DNA of 64,000 bases from Sipunculus nudus (GCA_026874595.1 CM049315.1:8738664-8802663); one strand, 5' to 3'; shown: positions 22,466 to 35,100, counted from the stretch's first letter. The notes: generated from the letters alone by a model not told the origin. Made by a program: numbers and translations.

Positions 22466-22852
22466 TTAATGAATCTTGCCTTCACACTCTCGGTCACTGA
22501 CGCAGTCCACAGAGGAAATGACGTCATTCCAATTGTTCCAGGCCCAGAATCCTCGGTTTACAGACCGGAGGTGCATGTGGGTGCCTCCCCTGAAGTACCT
22601 GTGGTCCCCTGCCCTGCTGGCGTGTTGGTATACACTCAAACAACAGCCATACTGCACTACGATGGATGATATCTGGTCGTTCATCGCCTCTAGCTTCATC
22701 ACGGCATCCCCGTCCATAAACTGCTGGGTCTGTCCGTTACAGGAATTCTCCGATTCTGCATGACTATGTTCATAAGCGATAGCGCAGTATTTTCTGCCCC
22801 CGACTGAACTCGGGATCTCTGAGGGGGCGGGGCAATTTCCGCTGATGGACAC
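22466..22852 (-). CDS. Syncollin-like secreted protein, exon or pseudogene
   Basis: The 128-codon minus-strand frame matches the syncollin pattern. It starts GNCPAPSE, then GGRKYCAIAYEHS, ENSCNG, NDQISSIVVQYGCCLSVYQH (residues 58-77), RYFRGGT, and WNDVISSVDC near the end. Syncollins are small beta/gamma-crystallin-like proteins of secretory granule membranes; the two hydrophobic-ISS-V motifs and spaced cysteines fit that fold. Directly upstream the same frame encodes a hydrophobic run, CLLPVLLLVAKC, followed by TGA (22853-22855) and then VSISGNC. That could be a signal peptide broken by a stop, or intron sequence before a true acceptor. No ATG is in frame, so the true start is unknown. An overlapping frame at 22699-22959 is judged a shadow. 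Confidence 0.65.
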   Translation of the reverse strand: MSISGNCPAPSEIPSSVGGRKYCAIAYEHSHAESENSCNGQTQQFMDGDAVMKLEAMNDQISSIVVQYGCCLSVYQHASRAGDHRYFRGGTHMHLRSVNRGFWAWNNWNDVISSVDCVSDRECEGKIH

Positions 22853-22855
22853 TCA

Positions 22856-22888
22856 GCATTTTGCCACCAATAGTAGGACTGGCAGAAG
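22856..22888 (-). pseudogene. Possible signal-peptide core ending at an in-frame stop
   Basis: On the minus strand the codons read LLPVLLLVAKC, with the frame and position expected for a signal peptide ahead of the syncollin-like region, then TGA. There is no ATG between this run and the next upstream TGA. Confidence 0.35.
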
Positions 22889-23060
22889 ACACCTGTATCC
22901 CAAATACCCGATACTCTTTTTCGAATATCAATTAATTGGATCGACTTGAGTTCTGACAAACTGATGTGGCAGCCGGTCGACTTTGCTTGATCTGTCTCTG
23001 TCGTTGTAATCTTCGGTCTTCTTCGTTTAAAGCCTATTGAACCAACTTGTGTAAGCCAAC

Positions 23061-23070
23061 ATATATAGGT
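23061..23070 (-). promoter_or_regulatory. Candidate TATA box upstream of the syncollin-like exon
   Basis: On the minus strand ACCTATATAT lies about 210 bp upstream of the syncollin-like frame, with no other TA-rich run close by. It is a motif match only. Confidence 0.25.
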
Positions 23071-23109
23071 GGACTTTCTGATTTCTTACGCGGGTTGTGT
23101 GGCTTACAC

Positions 23110-26020
23110 TTCAAGAACGGGTCTGTTATATAGAATTTGATAGTGGTATTTATGTAATGGCGTCATCGTTTACATGAAATCTCATGTATATAACCACTGG
23201 GGATTCTGTGGAACTCTATAGCTGTTTACAGCATTACATGCCGGTCTGAACTAGATTATAGTTAAAGTCGTCAGGTACGTGAAACTGAGGTCAATGACCC
23301 TTTTTGTTCACTTGCTCAGGAGATCACTTCCGTGAGCAAACATCTGTTATTCCTTCACATGTTTCATTTCATTTTGAAAGTAACTACTGTATGGTCATGA
23401 GAGTACATTCTTCTGGACGTTTGAAGTATAATCTAATGTGAACCTTCATTAGAAGATGAATAAACCACATGACAGTTAAGCGATGACAGACCAGGTTCAA
23501 TTACTTTACTAGAACAACATGTAACCGCGTTTACCGTTTCAAATGGTAGAGCACTAAGATTATGCCTGTGATGTTGTATTAGTCACAACATGGGGTGCAT
23601 CTGGCTTTGTCACCAGCTGGATATAGCTTTACATAACTCGCTAAGATTGAGGTGTGCTAATCATGGATGAGCCAATGAGCACTAGCTAGTTTAGAGGACT
23701 GCATTAGCAAAGCAGAATGAGATAACGAGCATGGGGCTCATTTGATATATATTTTTGTGTACACAGCCATGACATAGAGCTGACTCCCTCTATACTTTCA
23801 TCCCCTTCCCCTTTCAGCTAATTAGCTGATCATCGCTGGACAGGCATAAGCTCTACTGCAGCTTGTGATGAGTAGTTTAACTCAAGGCATACAAACTTTA
23901 TAGAAATTGTTTTTATGCTTAAGTTTTATTTTGTTTTCGTATAGCAACATGAAATATGCATGATAAATATGTTTGAACTGCAATTATGTTGTTAGCTAAA
24001 TATCTGAATATGTTGAATTTATAATAACTTTAAATGTTTTAATGAGACACAATGACAATATTTGATTAGTGTTTCCCAGTTACTGACATTTCCAGTGATA
24101 TGGCAGTTAATAATTGTATTTTGGTAAGTGGTATTTCTTTTAAACATAAAAATGCATGGTAATTCTATGACACTCGTGCTTACGCCTTACCTGTGAAAAA
24201 ACTGGATATCCTACCATCAACTAAACATGACAACACTATCTACTCTGATGGTTATTCATAATTAATATCTGAAAATAAATCATTTTATATTAGTTGGCTA
24301 CCTTTATGGTTGTCCCTTATGCTTATTTGCGATTTTGATGCGGGCTGACTTTTGGTAAAAATGCGGGATGGAGCGGGTGCGGGCTGAAAGCTAAACATGC
24401 GGGGCGGGTGCGAATCAATAAATTCTTTTTAGGTGGGGGCCGGTTTTTTACAACTGCGGGGCGGTTGCGGGCTGAAGATTGTTTTGGCGGATGGGGGCTC
24501 TAAATTCCGGCCCGCGTAGGGCTCTTATATATATATGTGGCAGGCCATAGTTAGAAAAGTCATGATGTAGTGTACCGTAAGTCATTTTCTAACAGCTGGG
24601 CTTGTTTTATGTTTACTACAAAACAGCACGACTTCATTCATAATTTCCTAGTACATGTATAAATGATTGGTATATCCTGAGGACCCCTCCCCCCCCCCCC
24701 CCGACTAACCAGTGTCCGCTCTCAGCCAGCTGGGGTGTTACCCTATTTACTCAGAAAACATTATACGCAGTATATACGCAAACGTGTTATGCTTTATGTA
24801 ATGGGTGCGTGCGCTCGTGTGTGCTTTTCCTCAAAATACTTTAAGAAATGGTTTACCGACCAAGCACATAGGTCAGCAAATTTTCTAATTAGCCTATGCA
24901 TAAATAACCTTTCTAAGACACTTTTTATTGATATACCTTAGCTCCTCCATGGTAACCCAAGATCAATACTGTCATCAATGAGAGCTGGCCTTGAAAAATA
25001 ACCCAGTCCTTTGTCATTTTAAGTGGACCAATAGGGCCAACTTTTAGTCATGCCGAAAACTACACTGCTATACCAGTCCTTACTATCACAATGATATTTC
25101 TTTTTCACAGCCTGTAGACTCGATAGTTTGCGTGGCTAATTGACATAAAGAAAAACATGCGTGTGTGTATATAAATGCATGTACGGCGATAACGTTTCCT
25201 GCTGAATTCAAAGACAAATTCTTGGGAGACATAGAAAATTTAGCACATAAAATGCAAAATTAAAACAGATTATTGCAAATATATTTTTACTCTGATTTGT
25301 CCGGGGTACATTCAATACATTTAAATAGCCAGGTATTATAGGAAATAAGAATGATTTGTTCTGATATTCAAACTTTCACCTAGGACCCCCCTCTCTCGTG
25401 TAGGGGTACAATTACCACCTAGAGAGAGCTTTCTGGCCCAGGTGTGATGGGGATCCTCATGTCTTAAAAGTTTCTGTTTGTTAACCCATACAGATTAACT
25501 TTTGTAAAAAAAAGAAAGAATATTGAATAAGCAGCTTTGCATTGTGTGCGGGAACTAACAAGTAAATTCTCTCTGATGATGTCAAAATAAACACCGCCTG
25601 TTGTTAGTCGTCAAATTCCTTTTCATCTGCCCCTTCATTCTTCTACCATACTAGAGTAGCGTCTGCACACTTTGACAGTTGAAAGAATGTTATAATATTA
25701 TGATATCATTTCAATCCGTTTAACATTAACGAAAAGAATATGTTTACAAAAACTGTTATAGTTGACAAAATTCTTCAAAATTCAATAAACTGTGATTTCT
25801 TCAAGGAGAAAAATCAGGACTTGACTGGAATAACTAGTGAGAATCCAAAGGGTGCACAAGGATTAAGGTTTTATTAATTGTTCGTTTCTGAGGCAAGAAA
25901 TCTCTCCATATTTTTTGTGTTTTTCTCCGAAAATAAACTTGCTCGAACCCCCCCCCCCCACACACACACACACACACATCTTATAACTGGATTCTGATAA
26001 AACCATTGATAAAGTTGTAT
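23110..26020. other. Non-coding stretch with a GC-rich repeat and homopolymers
   Basis: No gene supported. It includes the GC-rich repeat at 24330-24520, a C-run at 24690-24702, and a C-run followed by (CA)n at 25950-25978. Short open frames such as 24735-24941 show no family features. Confidence 0.45.
24330..24520. repeat. GC-rich internally repeated segment
   Basis: Motifs GCGGGATGGAGCGGGTGCGG, GCGGGGCGGGTGCGAA and GCGGGGCGGTTGCGGGCTGA recur at about 50-60 bp spacing in otherwise AT-rich DNA. This looks like the terminal or subterminal repeat of a DNA transposon, but no partner terminus was found. Confidence 0.5.
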
Positions 26021-26025
26021 ATTAT

Positions 26026-26031
26026 TTTATT
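26026..26031 (-). terminator. Poly(A) signal for the 26127-26322 exon
   Basis: AATAAA on the minus strand about 95 nt beyond the stop codon at 26127, in a normal position for 3'-end processing. Confidence 0.5.
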
Positions 26032-26126
26032 GGATAAATGTAAGAGTAGGTCAAAAATGTTACAATGTCCTGTGTGGTATAGCTTATAACTAGCAAAGTA
26101 GGTAAACATCAAACGTGGTCCTGGAT

Positions 26127-26322
26127 TTATGGCCCTTTGTAGTCCTTGGGGAGAAATGGTTGTTTATCTGGGGAAGTTTGTGAACCAGGAGCGAAGCTGT
26201 TGGTCCTGGGAATAAAATATGCTGGTAATTCCATGCGCTGAAGATCAGGTGCATTGAACATTTGCGGAGGTACAACAATGTATGGGGGTAGTCCGTGCGA
26301 TGACCTATGGTCACTGTTATAA
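26127..26322 (-). CDS. Terminal coding exon of an unrecognised gene
   Basis: The minus strand has a strong acceptor, TTTTTTTTCACCTAACAG, immediately followed by an open frame of 64 residues ending in TAA. Pieces read YNSDHRSSHGLPPYIVVPPQ, MFNAPDLQRMELPAYFIPRT and SPDKQPFLPKDYKGP. The peptide is proline-rich, polar, cysteine-free and has no hydrophobic segment, like a cytoplasmic tail. The first base of the exon completes a codon from an upstream exon, which I could not find. A second possible acceptor lies 9 nt inside the exon. AATAAA lies about 95 nt downstream. The 86-codon open frame at 26090-26350 is an alternative frame of the same DNA. Confidence 0.55.
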
Positions 26323-26527
26323 CTGTTAGGTGAAAAAAAACCAATGGCAACTAATAATAACGATCGCCGGTGTGGCTTTTAGAGTGGGTGGTAGATGCCA
26401 AAAAAAGTCGGTGGTGTTCTCCGGGTTCTCCGGTTTCCTCTACCTCTACAGACAACCAAGACATGGGTGCCACGGAGACTGCCTTGATTAGTTATAATAA
26501 CTATTTGTACAATCCATGGATTATAAA

Positions 26528-26537
<10 letters not shown>

Positions 26538-26594
<57 letters not shown>
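26538..26594. repeat. (AT)n microsatellite
   Basis: Uninterrupted TA/AT tract of about 57 bp, abutting the foldback element to its right. Confidence 0.95.
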
Positions 26595-26596
<2 letters not shown>

Positions 26597-26598
26597 CC

Positions 26599-26736
26599 CT
26601 GGAGAAAAACAACACTATAAATTCACAACAGTTACACGGGATGCGACCCGATCATCAGGTGAATGCGGTTGGATTCTAATCGGGTCGCAACCCGTGATAC
26701 AGACTGCTGTGAATTTATAATGTTGTTTTTCTCCAG
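26599..26736. mobile_element. Foldback / MITE-like element
   Basis: Left arm CTGGAGAAAAACAACACTAT and right arm (reverse complement) CTGGAGAAAAACAACATTAT continue as inverted copies through AATTCACA and CGGGTTGCGACCCGAT-type sequence. Arms are about 55-60 nt with a loop of about 25 nt. No coding capacity. The element abuts a TA microsatellite. Confidence 0.85.
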
Positions 26737-26801
26737 TGTTACACCGCACTGGCCTAGCCTGTAGGCCATACAACACTTTACAACGGAGGGTAACCCTACC
26801 T

Positions 26802-26802
<1 letters not shown>

Positions 26803-26836
<34 letters not shown>

Positions 26837-26851
26837 AAATATATATATATA

Positions 26852-26886
<35 letters not shown>
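26803..26886. repeat. (CT)n followed by (AT)n microsatellites
   Basis: About 30 bp of CT followed by two TA tracts. Confidence 0.95.
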
Positions 26887-26888
<2 letters not shown>

Positions 26889-27493
26889 TAATGACGACAT
26901 TAGTCTATACTTAATTATATGGGAGAGGACTTCATATTATGAAGGGACGGGATGAGGCGCAGCTAACCCTTTGTTCTTCACTTCTTAAAGTATATTTCAC
27001 CGCTCTTTCCCTATTATTTTTAATAAACTCTTCGTTGAGGTTAGGCCTCAGTGTCGCCTCGTCACATGGTCCTGCTTATCACCTCAGCGTCATGGTGCAT
27101 AGTGCATTTTTACAAGCCATCGTTAACTCTTACGTGGCACGTTTGGTTAAAACACTCGAAATTATCGTATGAACAATTCTGAACTAGTGGTGGAAAATGC
27201 AGTATATATTGTTTCATGGATCTGACATTGGACTTTCTCCTTAGATCTGCAATGCCCCCAGCACTTATTACTATCATCATCTATCGTCTCAATTACGTGT
27301 TTCAATTTTATAATATTTCTAGGTATTACGGTGAACTCTGTGGTTGTGATGGGTGCAATTCAATGACAGCAGGAAGATTTCAAGAGAGTTTTTTTTAAAT
27401 AAAGAGGAGTTTTTTTTCCGACTTAAGATTGCATAATGAATACTGACGAAAGTTCCTGAACTCCGAACTCCTCTCCCTCTCTCACACTCTCTT

Positions 27494-27558
<65 letters not shown>

Positions 27559-28965
27559 AAGCCGACCTTTGGTGTAACCAAATTGTAATTTTTGGACCCA
27601 GACATGATTCATTGCCTACCATAATCAACGAGCAGGTACACGGTCATTCATATGACGTATAGTTGGTAATTGCCACCAGACCTTACAGGTTATCCAATCA
27701 GAGAACAGGGTGCCGTGTATTTTTGCAACATGTGTGTGTGTGCGCGTTCACATGTTCTTATCATCTTTAAAACCCTTAAAGTGTGATCTTCACATTGAAT
27801 GCCCCGGATGGTGCATACAACGACGGCTTTCCTGTATTATTCTTGTATTAACAGTTGGGACATCCATAAACACCATGGTTTCATTCATGACTTCCTTGTT
27901 ATACGGAATACTTAATTCTCTGCAAGCACCTCCCCCATTCAAATCACAGTTTCCGTTCTCCGCTAGTTGACAGAAAAGTAAACAAGCATGTTGTCCTTGT
28001 CATCAAAGCTGCTACATGTTTGTTGAATTATGCAGGGGTATTGTGTAGGTTTTAGGCACGTCTATGTGCCTACGTGTGTGCTTGTGTGCGTGAGTAAATG
28101 ATGTTGTATACATCCATTTCTCATATGTATTATGTATGTTACAGAGTGTTCATTTTTGGACAAAATTCTAAGTCTGAACGCTTACATACGGGCACGCACA
28201 CATATTCAAGTATTTTCTCTTTTTGGTTGCAAAAGAGACACAAATACACTGAATACGTTTCAAGTCCTCTTTATTAGATAATTCCAGAAATTTAGCAACA
28301 AAGCACCTTACACATGTTTATAACAACCAAAAAGAAAAATCTCTGTGCCTTAGCTTGGGGTTTATATACTTTATGCACTAACCTACATGTAACCTACACC
28401 AATGTAATAAGCAAATTTTAATGATCAAAATTCCTGTTATTTCTAGGACAAGCTACATAAACAATGAATGGTAGATCTGTGGAACAAATTGCACGGCATT
28501 CTCTGACATTATTGTTCTCAAATGACAGGGGCGTCACCAGGATTAAGGAAGCTGGGTGAAGATATAATGGTAATATATTTATCTTATTATATAATACTTT
28601 ACCTCAAACTCCTTAACATGGAATTTTAATTTTTTAAATTTATAGCTAAAACATACACAAGTACAACCAGACCTAAACGTCAAAGTAAATACTGTAACAA
28701 GAAAAAAAACAATATACATTAAAAATAAAGTATCATTTACTGCATGGACAATGATGCCTTTCTTTTTACATGCATAGAAAAAAATCGAACATAAATAATA
28801 GAGTATCCAGTTACTAAATTTATACTGGGCCTTGAAACACTTGCTTAGATAAAGTGGCAATAATGTTATGTCTGTGATCAAGACAATAATTAGTCGTACT
28901 AATCCCAGGGACGGGACTATAGTCGCCTTGATCCACCCCCCCCCCCCCCTTGATCCGTCCTTGAA
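26887..28965. other. Non-coding stretch, no supported gene
   Basis: Contains the CT/CA microsatellite at 27479-27559 and a C-run at 28936-28949. Open frames here are short or arise from dinucleotide repeats. Confidence 0.45.
27479..27559. repeat. (CT)n(CA)n compound microsatellite
   Basis: About 40 bp of CT followed by about 20 bp of CA. The Arg-Glu and Cys-Val repeat peptides predicted on the minus strand are artefacts of it. Confidence 0.95.
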
Positions 28966-29109
28966 TTATCCATTCCAATTATGATTTCCACCACGTTTTT
29001 TGCAATTCTCCAAGTCCACGTCCTCGCAGTTGAACGTGACAGGAGAGAGGTCGCCAGTCACATCCTCGCATGTTGTGTCACTGGATGAAGCTGTGTATTG
29101 TTTGGTCAT
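28966..29109 (-). CDS. Exon 3 of the ten-cysteine protein
   Basis: Acceptor TTATTATTCTAG precedes ATGACCAAACAATAC. The exon enters in phase 0, encodes 47 residues and ends NHNWNG then TAA. It contributes cysteines 112, 126 and 134 in the motif DTTCEDVTGDLSPV. Its first codon happens to be ATG, but the in-frame upstream exon makes an internal methionine more likely. Confidence 0.75.
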   Translation of the reverse strand: MTKQYTASSSDTTCEDVTGDLSPVTFNCEDVDLENCKKRGGNHNWNG

Positions 29110-32100
29110 CTAGAATAATAATAATTATTATTATTTATTATTTATATAGCGCCCATTATATGTATTGAATCATGTCATAAGCTCATAAGTTCGTTTTCCA
29201 TATAGAAAATGCATACATGTATAAGTGTAAGGGAAAAGATAACTTACTAGATTATATAGTGTATTGGTTCACAATTTTATTTTGTAACGAAGATGTAAGC
29301 ACTCAGTTACTGTTAGCGCACAGTCTAATGGTTACATAGCAGTGTAAAAAAATCTGAAAGACACTTTGACAAAAATCGATACATTAATATAGCTTACAAT
29401 GATTATGGCTATGACAAGAATGATTGCACAGCCCTGACTGCATGACAAGGGTGGTTAATTGTATAGCCTTCCATGTCACCATATTTTCCTAGAACGGTTA
29501 ATTTAACCAGGCTGATCGATAACTATTGTCAGCACATGACCCCCCAGAGGACACACTTGGTACAGTGCCCGACAGTTCAAGACCAGAATCTATCATTTTA
29601 TAGGAGAGGCCACAGAGGAGATGCTTGACAAAATTTGAGTGGTACCACCATAAGTTATAATATAGATATCAAAAGGACAGTATTGTTATTATCAACTTCT
29701 CCTACCCGTTCATTATTTTGAACTTGTAGGACCGTTTTGCTTCTTGCAAAAACGAAAAAGGGGCGTTCACTATAATAAAGACTGGCTAAAGTATAATATG
29801 CCCAAAGAATTTTTGTAAATTTATATGCAAAAGATTATTTCAAGCATCCAAAGTCATATTTTATTAATATAATCAAATTTTTGTTTGATGCACTAGGAAC
29901 AACTGAAAATTTGGCAATGTATGACCCTTTCAGTCTCAGAAAACGTGAGATGGCCTAAGGTCCAGATTCAGGACATTCAAGACGAAAAACGTGCATATCA
30001 GACGTGTGACCACAGAGGTTTCCGTGACCAAAATCCAGTGCTACCACAGTCAGTTATAATATAGATTATTTTAATTATCATTATTATTATTATTATTCAT
30101 TATAATTCTTGTATAAATTGCCCATATGAACATTACAGCATCCATACCTAGTTAAGGATAAGATTTATAATGTGGACATGGCTTCTTTTCTAACAAAAGA
30201 ACACTGTATATATATACCTACCGTGAAAGTTTCAGTGCTGTTTTTCATGCAGCAAGCCATTTGCCTGATTTTTTCTTTTTTCTCATCGCTGAGCCTTTCT
30301 TCCTTCTTGATTCTCTTCTCCTCGCAGGCGGCCTGACAATCATCTCCCATCGCCTCACACGTAGTGTCGATCAGGAATCCCCTTCGAAAGCGGTCACCAC
30401 ACTTGCACCTTTAAAAATATAGTAAGTTTTTTTATCATTTAAGAATATAAAAAGGTTTCGTTCTATCTTCTGTATGGGTCAAATATGGAATGACCCCTGG
30501 CTTTGTCAAGTGAAATGAACACCAGGTCAGGGGCTGCGACAGGAAGATATATATATTTTTTTTAATTTGGGATATAACAAAATATTGTCCATGGCGGTCC
30601 AAAGTGGAGAGAGTCTGAAAGATTGTTAAAATCAGTCTATCATGCCGTTTCACTTGAGACATCTTGATTTTATCAGCTATTTTTCTACTTGCATTGAATA
30701 AATATATAATACCTGAGTCAGATTTTCTTTTCTCTTTGTCTGATTCTTTTAAATGTGTCTTTAATCTTAATGCCGCTGATTTCATTTATTCAGTCAGATA
30801 ATTTGTAGCCAAAAGCATCACCATGTGTTTAAATCATCCTCATTTATACTGATTGCCAACCACTGGTTGTGGTTCATTTTAACACAACAATGAACTTTTT
30901 ATGATTATAAAGAGCCATTATATTTCTTTACAATGTTGTCTTCATTGCACTTTAGTGCTACCTAATATGTACAGATAACAGATGTCTCCTTTATTGTGTG
31001 CAGCAGTCTTGCATGTGTCTTTGTAGCGCTAGCATTGTACGTTGCCATGGGAGACGCTCGAGCCTGACCGGCCCACGTGTGGAGTCAGACTTGTAGAAAC
31101 ACAGCGCTCATGCTGATCTTGAACTTTCTCGGCTGGTCGCGCTCAATGAGCGCGTGTCTTGTGATGTTCTTTGGGCGTGTGTATTATGTATTGTTTGGTT
31201 CCTGGGACTGTTCGCGAAATAGAATTTTCTAAGCTTTGGGGTTAGAAGCTATAAATTAGGGGCTTTCTTTTAGAGCCGATGAGAGGAGAGAGAAATATTC
31301 CAGCGGACACGGAAGAGTCCGAGTCAGTCTGTGGACCTTTCCGATAAATGCAGCAGTTATAGATCTTCTTCGAAATTTGTAACGGATTTTATATAGCCTT
31401 CAGTTTGCCTACTAGAATTTCACTTTTGGATAACAACAGATTGATTTTGTGATTGAATTAGACTATAATTCTTTGAGAAGATTTATGTGAACTGTTCATC
31501 TGGATTATACGTTTTAAAGGACTTGTTTTTGGTGTGATAGTGGTGCTGTAAACTTTATTCATTATACTGTGTAATTGTATGGATTTACTATTTTACTGTT
31601 GCTATACTGTGTATTATACTGTGTAATTGTATGGATTTACTGTTATACTGTTGCTATACTTTGTAATTGTATTGATTTAGTGTAATGTAATGTTAGGGTT
31701 GTTTTAAGAATAATTTATAATTATTTGTTAACAAAAAAACACTGACTTCTTTATTCATACCCCTAGACATTTCAAGCTGTCTAGTGTTACAGAATCTGAT
31801 TTTTTATTTATCTCCGTAACAAAATTATGCTCGTCACGACTACGTTATCCGTTGTTATTAGGTTTCGTAACATAAAATTGTGGGCTCCTCCGGATGGTTT
31901 AATAGTTTTGAAGTTTTTTTAAGGCCTTGACGTAGACACATTGTTTACAATACATTGTTTACAAAATTACATGTTGTTTACAATACATTGTTTACAAGAT
32001 TTATCGCAGTGTTTTTTTTTCATTGTTTTAACATCTTAACATGGCAGATTTCAAACCTGAGGCATTTGTTGAAGATCCCGACCCTGATCAACTTGAACAG

Positions 32101-35100
32101 TTGACAAAAGATCAGTTGTTGTGTTTGGGACCACACTTAGGGCTAGATGTGAAAAAGGCTTTATGAAAGCATGATTCCATTGCTTAAATCATGCAAGATC
32201 TAGTAAGCAATGGTTTAATTGAAGAGACTGAAGCGGAAACATAAAAAATGACAGCCTTGCTATGCAGTTGGAATCGAAAAATATTAGAAATGTAACAAGG
32301 GCATAGTCTACGTGCGGCCCCAACTCACGGTTTTGATGGTACTAAACACAGACTTGTCCCACCATTTTAAGAAAAGAGGTTGATAAATATTTCTTATACT
32401 TTAAGAAGGTAGCTGAATTTTAAAATGGCCTAAGGAAAATTGGACTATGCTTTTACAAAGTGTCTTGACTGGCAAGGCCAGGGAATTTATATATAGTTTC
32501 CAGTAGAAGCCGCTGCTCACTATGGCCAGGTTAAAAGGTTAATCCTAAAAGGTTATGAGTTAGTTCCGCAGGCTTACCGCTTGAAATTCAGAAATTAGGA
32601 AAAGCGAAAAAAACTGACCTACGTAGAATTTGCTGGGACAAAACAGCAGTTGTTTGATTGCTGGTGTAGTTCTAAAAATGTAATGAAAGATTATGACAAT
32701 TTGCGCCAGGTGATTTTGCTTGAAGAACTTGGGCGCTGCATTAACGCAGATGTTAAAACTTTTCTTGATGAGAAAAGTCCTGAAACACTTGACACTGCTG
32801 CTCAATTAGCTGATGATTATTCATTAACACACAAAATGTCCTTTACTAGCGAATCAAACCCTTCATTCACAAACAAGAATGTAAATCAGTATGGTCAAAA
32901 AAAGTTTAATGCGCAGTCACCCACTACTTTAAGTCCTGATAGTTCAACAAAGTCGATTGCTACACCTCGGTCCGCTATATCTGAATCCAACAAAGACCAG
33001 TCATTTTCAAAGAAAATCTGTAATTACTGCGAAAAGGAAGGTTATCTAATATCTGACTGCTGGAAACTTGAAAATAAAACAAAGGGCAAACCTTCTGGTT
33101 TAGTTTCAAAATATATGCATAGCATATTACAAGAGCCAGGCTCTTTTTATGTAAATAAGGGGAACAACTCCTTTATTGACTCTAATAAAGAGTTTGATGC
33201 CATCTGACTCCAAAGAAGAATCCGTAGCTTGCTAGGTAAAATCCTCATTTGATTCCTACGAGGAATTTAATAAGGCCAGGTTCTTTAAAAACTCATGCAA
33301 GGAGTATCCACTAAATAAGGCTAAGTCCTTTTATGATTCATGCGAAAGTAATTCAAATTAGGCCAGGTCCTCTTATGACAAACAGAAGTTTGTTTCTGCT
33401 GAGGAAAATTCCTCTGTTGACTATCATGAGGAGTTTGATTGTAATAAGGATGTAGATTCCTTAACTCTGAAAAGAGTTAATGACTGACACTATCGGCGTC
33501 AGTTCTTTGTTTGATGAAACTGAGGTACTAGATTCCTCTCCTGGGTCTGAAATGGAGTTATTTGAGCCATTCATACATGATGGTTCTGTATCGAGTTTAA
33601 GTGATTTTTCAGATCCTACCCCTATTAGAATTTTGAGGGACACTGGTTCAGGCCAGACTCTCATGTTAGCAAACACTTTGCTTTTTTTTAAATAGGTCTT
33701 TTACTGGTGCACATCCACTTGTTAATGGTGTGTTTTCAGACTGGGATAGTTCAGGTCCGCTTCACAGTGTACATTTTAAGTCAGATTTGATTTCTGGAAA
33801 TATTACTGTGGGCATAAGAAGTACTTTTCCCTTTAAGAGGTTTTATTTGCTACTAGGCAATGATGTGGTAAGTGACAAAGTACAGCCTGTACCAATAGTG
33901 ACAGAATAGCCGTCTTTTGATCAGGACACTGATCCTGAAAATCAGGAAATTCCTGATTTGTATCCGTCAGGTGCTGTAACTAGATCTATGGCCAAGAATA
34001 ACACATGAGGATAATGGTCAAGATAATAACACTCTGGGAGTCAGCAGCGACTCGTGTAACGACTCGTACGTACAGGATGCAGTATATTCAAAGTCAAAAC
34101 TTATCGCGGAACAGCATAAAGACCCTAATTTTTCATTTTTGATTCCAAGGGCAGTTTTTATAGATGAGCTGTGACAGAACCTAGTTTGTTTCTATGTTAC
34201 AAATGGAGTGTTTATGCGTAAATGGCGACCACCTGATGTATGAGTTGATGATGAGTGGGCCATCAAACATTTAATAGTAGTGCTCAAAGTTAAAACAATG
34301 AAATTCCAAGCATGGCACATGAGACTCCTTTTTCTGGTCATTAAGGTATAAATAAAACTTATCAGAAAGTTAGTACACACTTCTTCTGGCCTAACCTGTG
34401 GACTGATGTTGTACAATGTTGTAAATCATGCCATACATGCAAGATGGTAGGCAAGCCCAATCAGAGCTAGGTATTTTGGTCTTAACATTGTTGCGAGAAA
34501 ATCAGTGATTTAAATGACATACTATACTGTTAACACCAGATAGGCGGAAGAAAAAACAACGGTGCCATGTTAACATGTTGAGACCATATTATGACAGAAA
34601 TATCACATCAGGTATTGTACATAAATTACTACTGTTAATTGTGTAAAAAATGACCCTGACCCAGTCAGAGTAGATACTGATTGTAATTGTGATGTACACA
34701 GTGTGGAACAGTACCCAAAAAAAAACAGACGTGCTTAACAACCTGGATGCCAAACTGTCACGCCTTTCCGCACAAAAAAGACCTCAAGAACCTGCTGCGA
34801 AATTATAAACATTTTAACGCAAACTAACATATTTTGACATGACGTCGATGTTGGCGAGGCAAGCGTAGTATCTACAAGGTGAGGTTCAATATTTGCTGTA
34901 CAATGATTTTATTGAACCTAGTAACAGTAACTGGAGTTCACCATGTATTCTTGTGCCAAAACCTGATGGAAGTTACCGTATGTACACAGATTATCGAAAA
35001 TTGAACTCCAAGACGGACACGTTCCCGATTCCGAGGATCGATAATTGTATTGATAGAGTCGGTAGCTCCAGATATGTCTCCAAGTTTGACTTGCTAAGAG

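Noticed and set aside
22699-22959. 86-codon minus-strand frame overlapping the syncollin-like exon
   Set aside because: The other frame has the conserved syncollin pattern; this one has no family support.
23520-23600. tRNA-like stretch (AAATGGTAGAGCAC)
   Set aside because: Has an A-box-like phrase but no B-box or cloverleaf that I can fold.
26370-26720. Open frames with Tyr-Ile repeats
   Set aside because: Produced by the TA microsatellite at 26538-26594.
27319-27612. Minus-strand frames rich in Arg-Glu or Cys-Val
   Set aside because: Produced by the CT/CA microsatellite.
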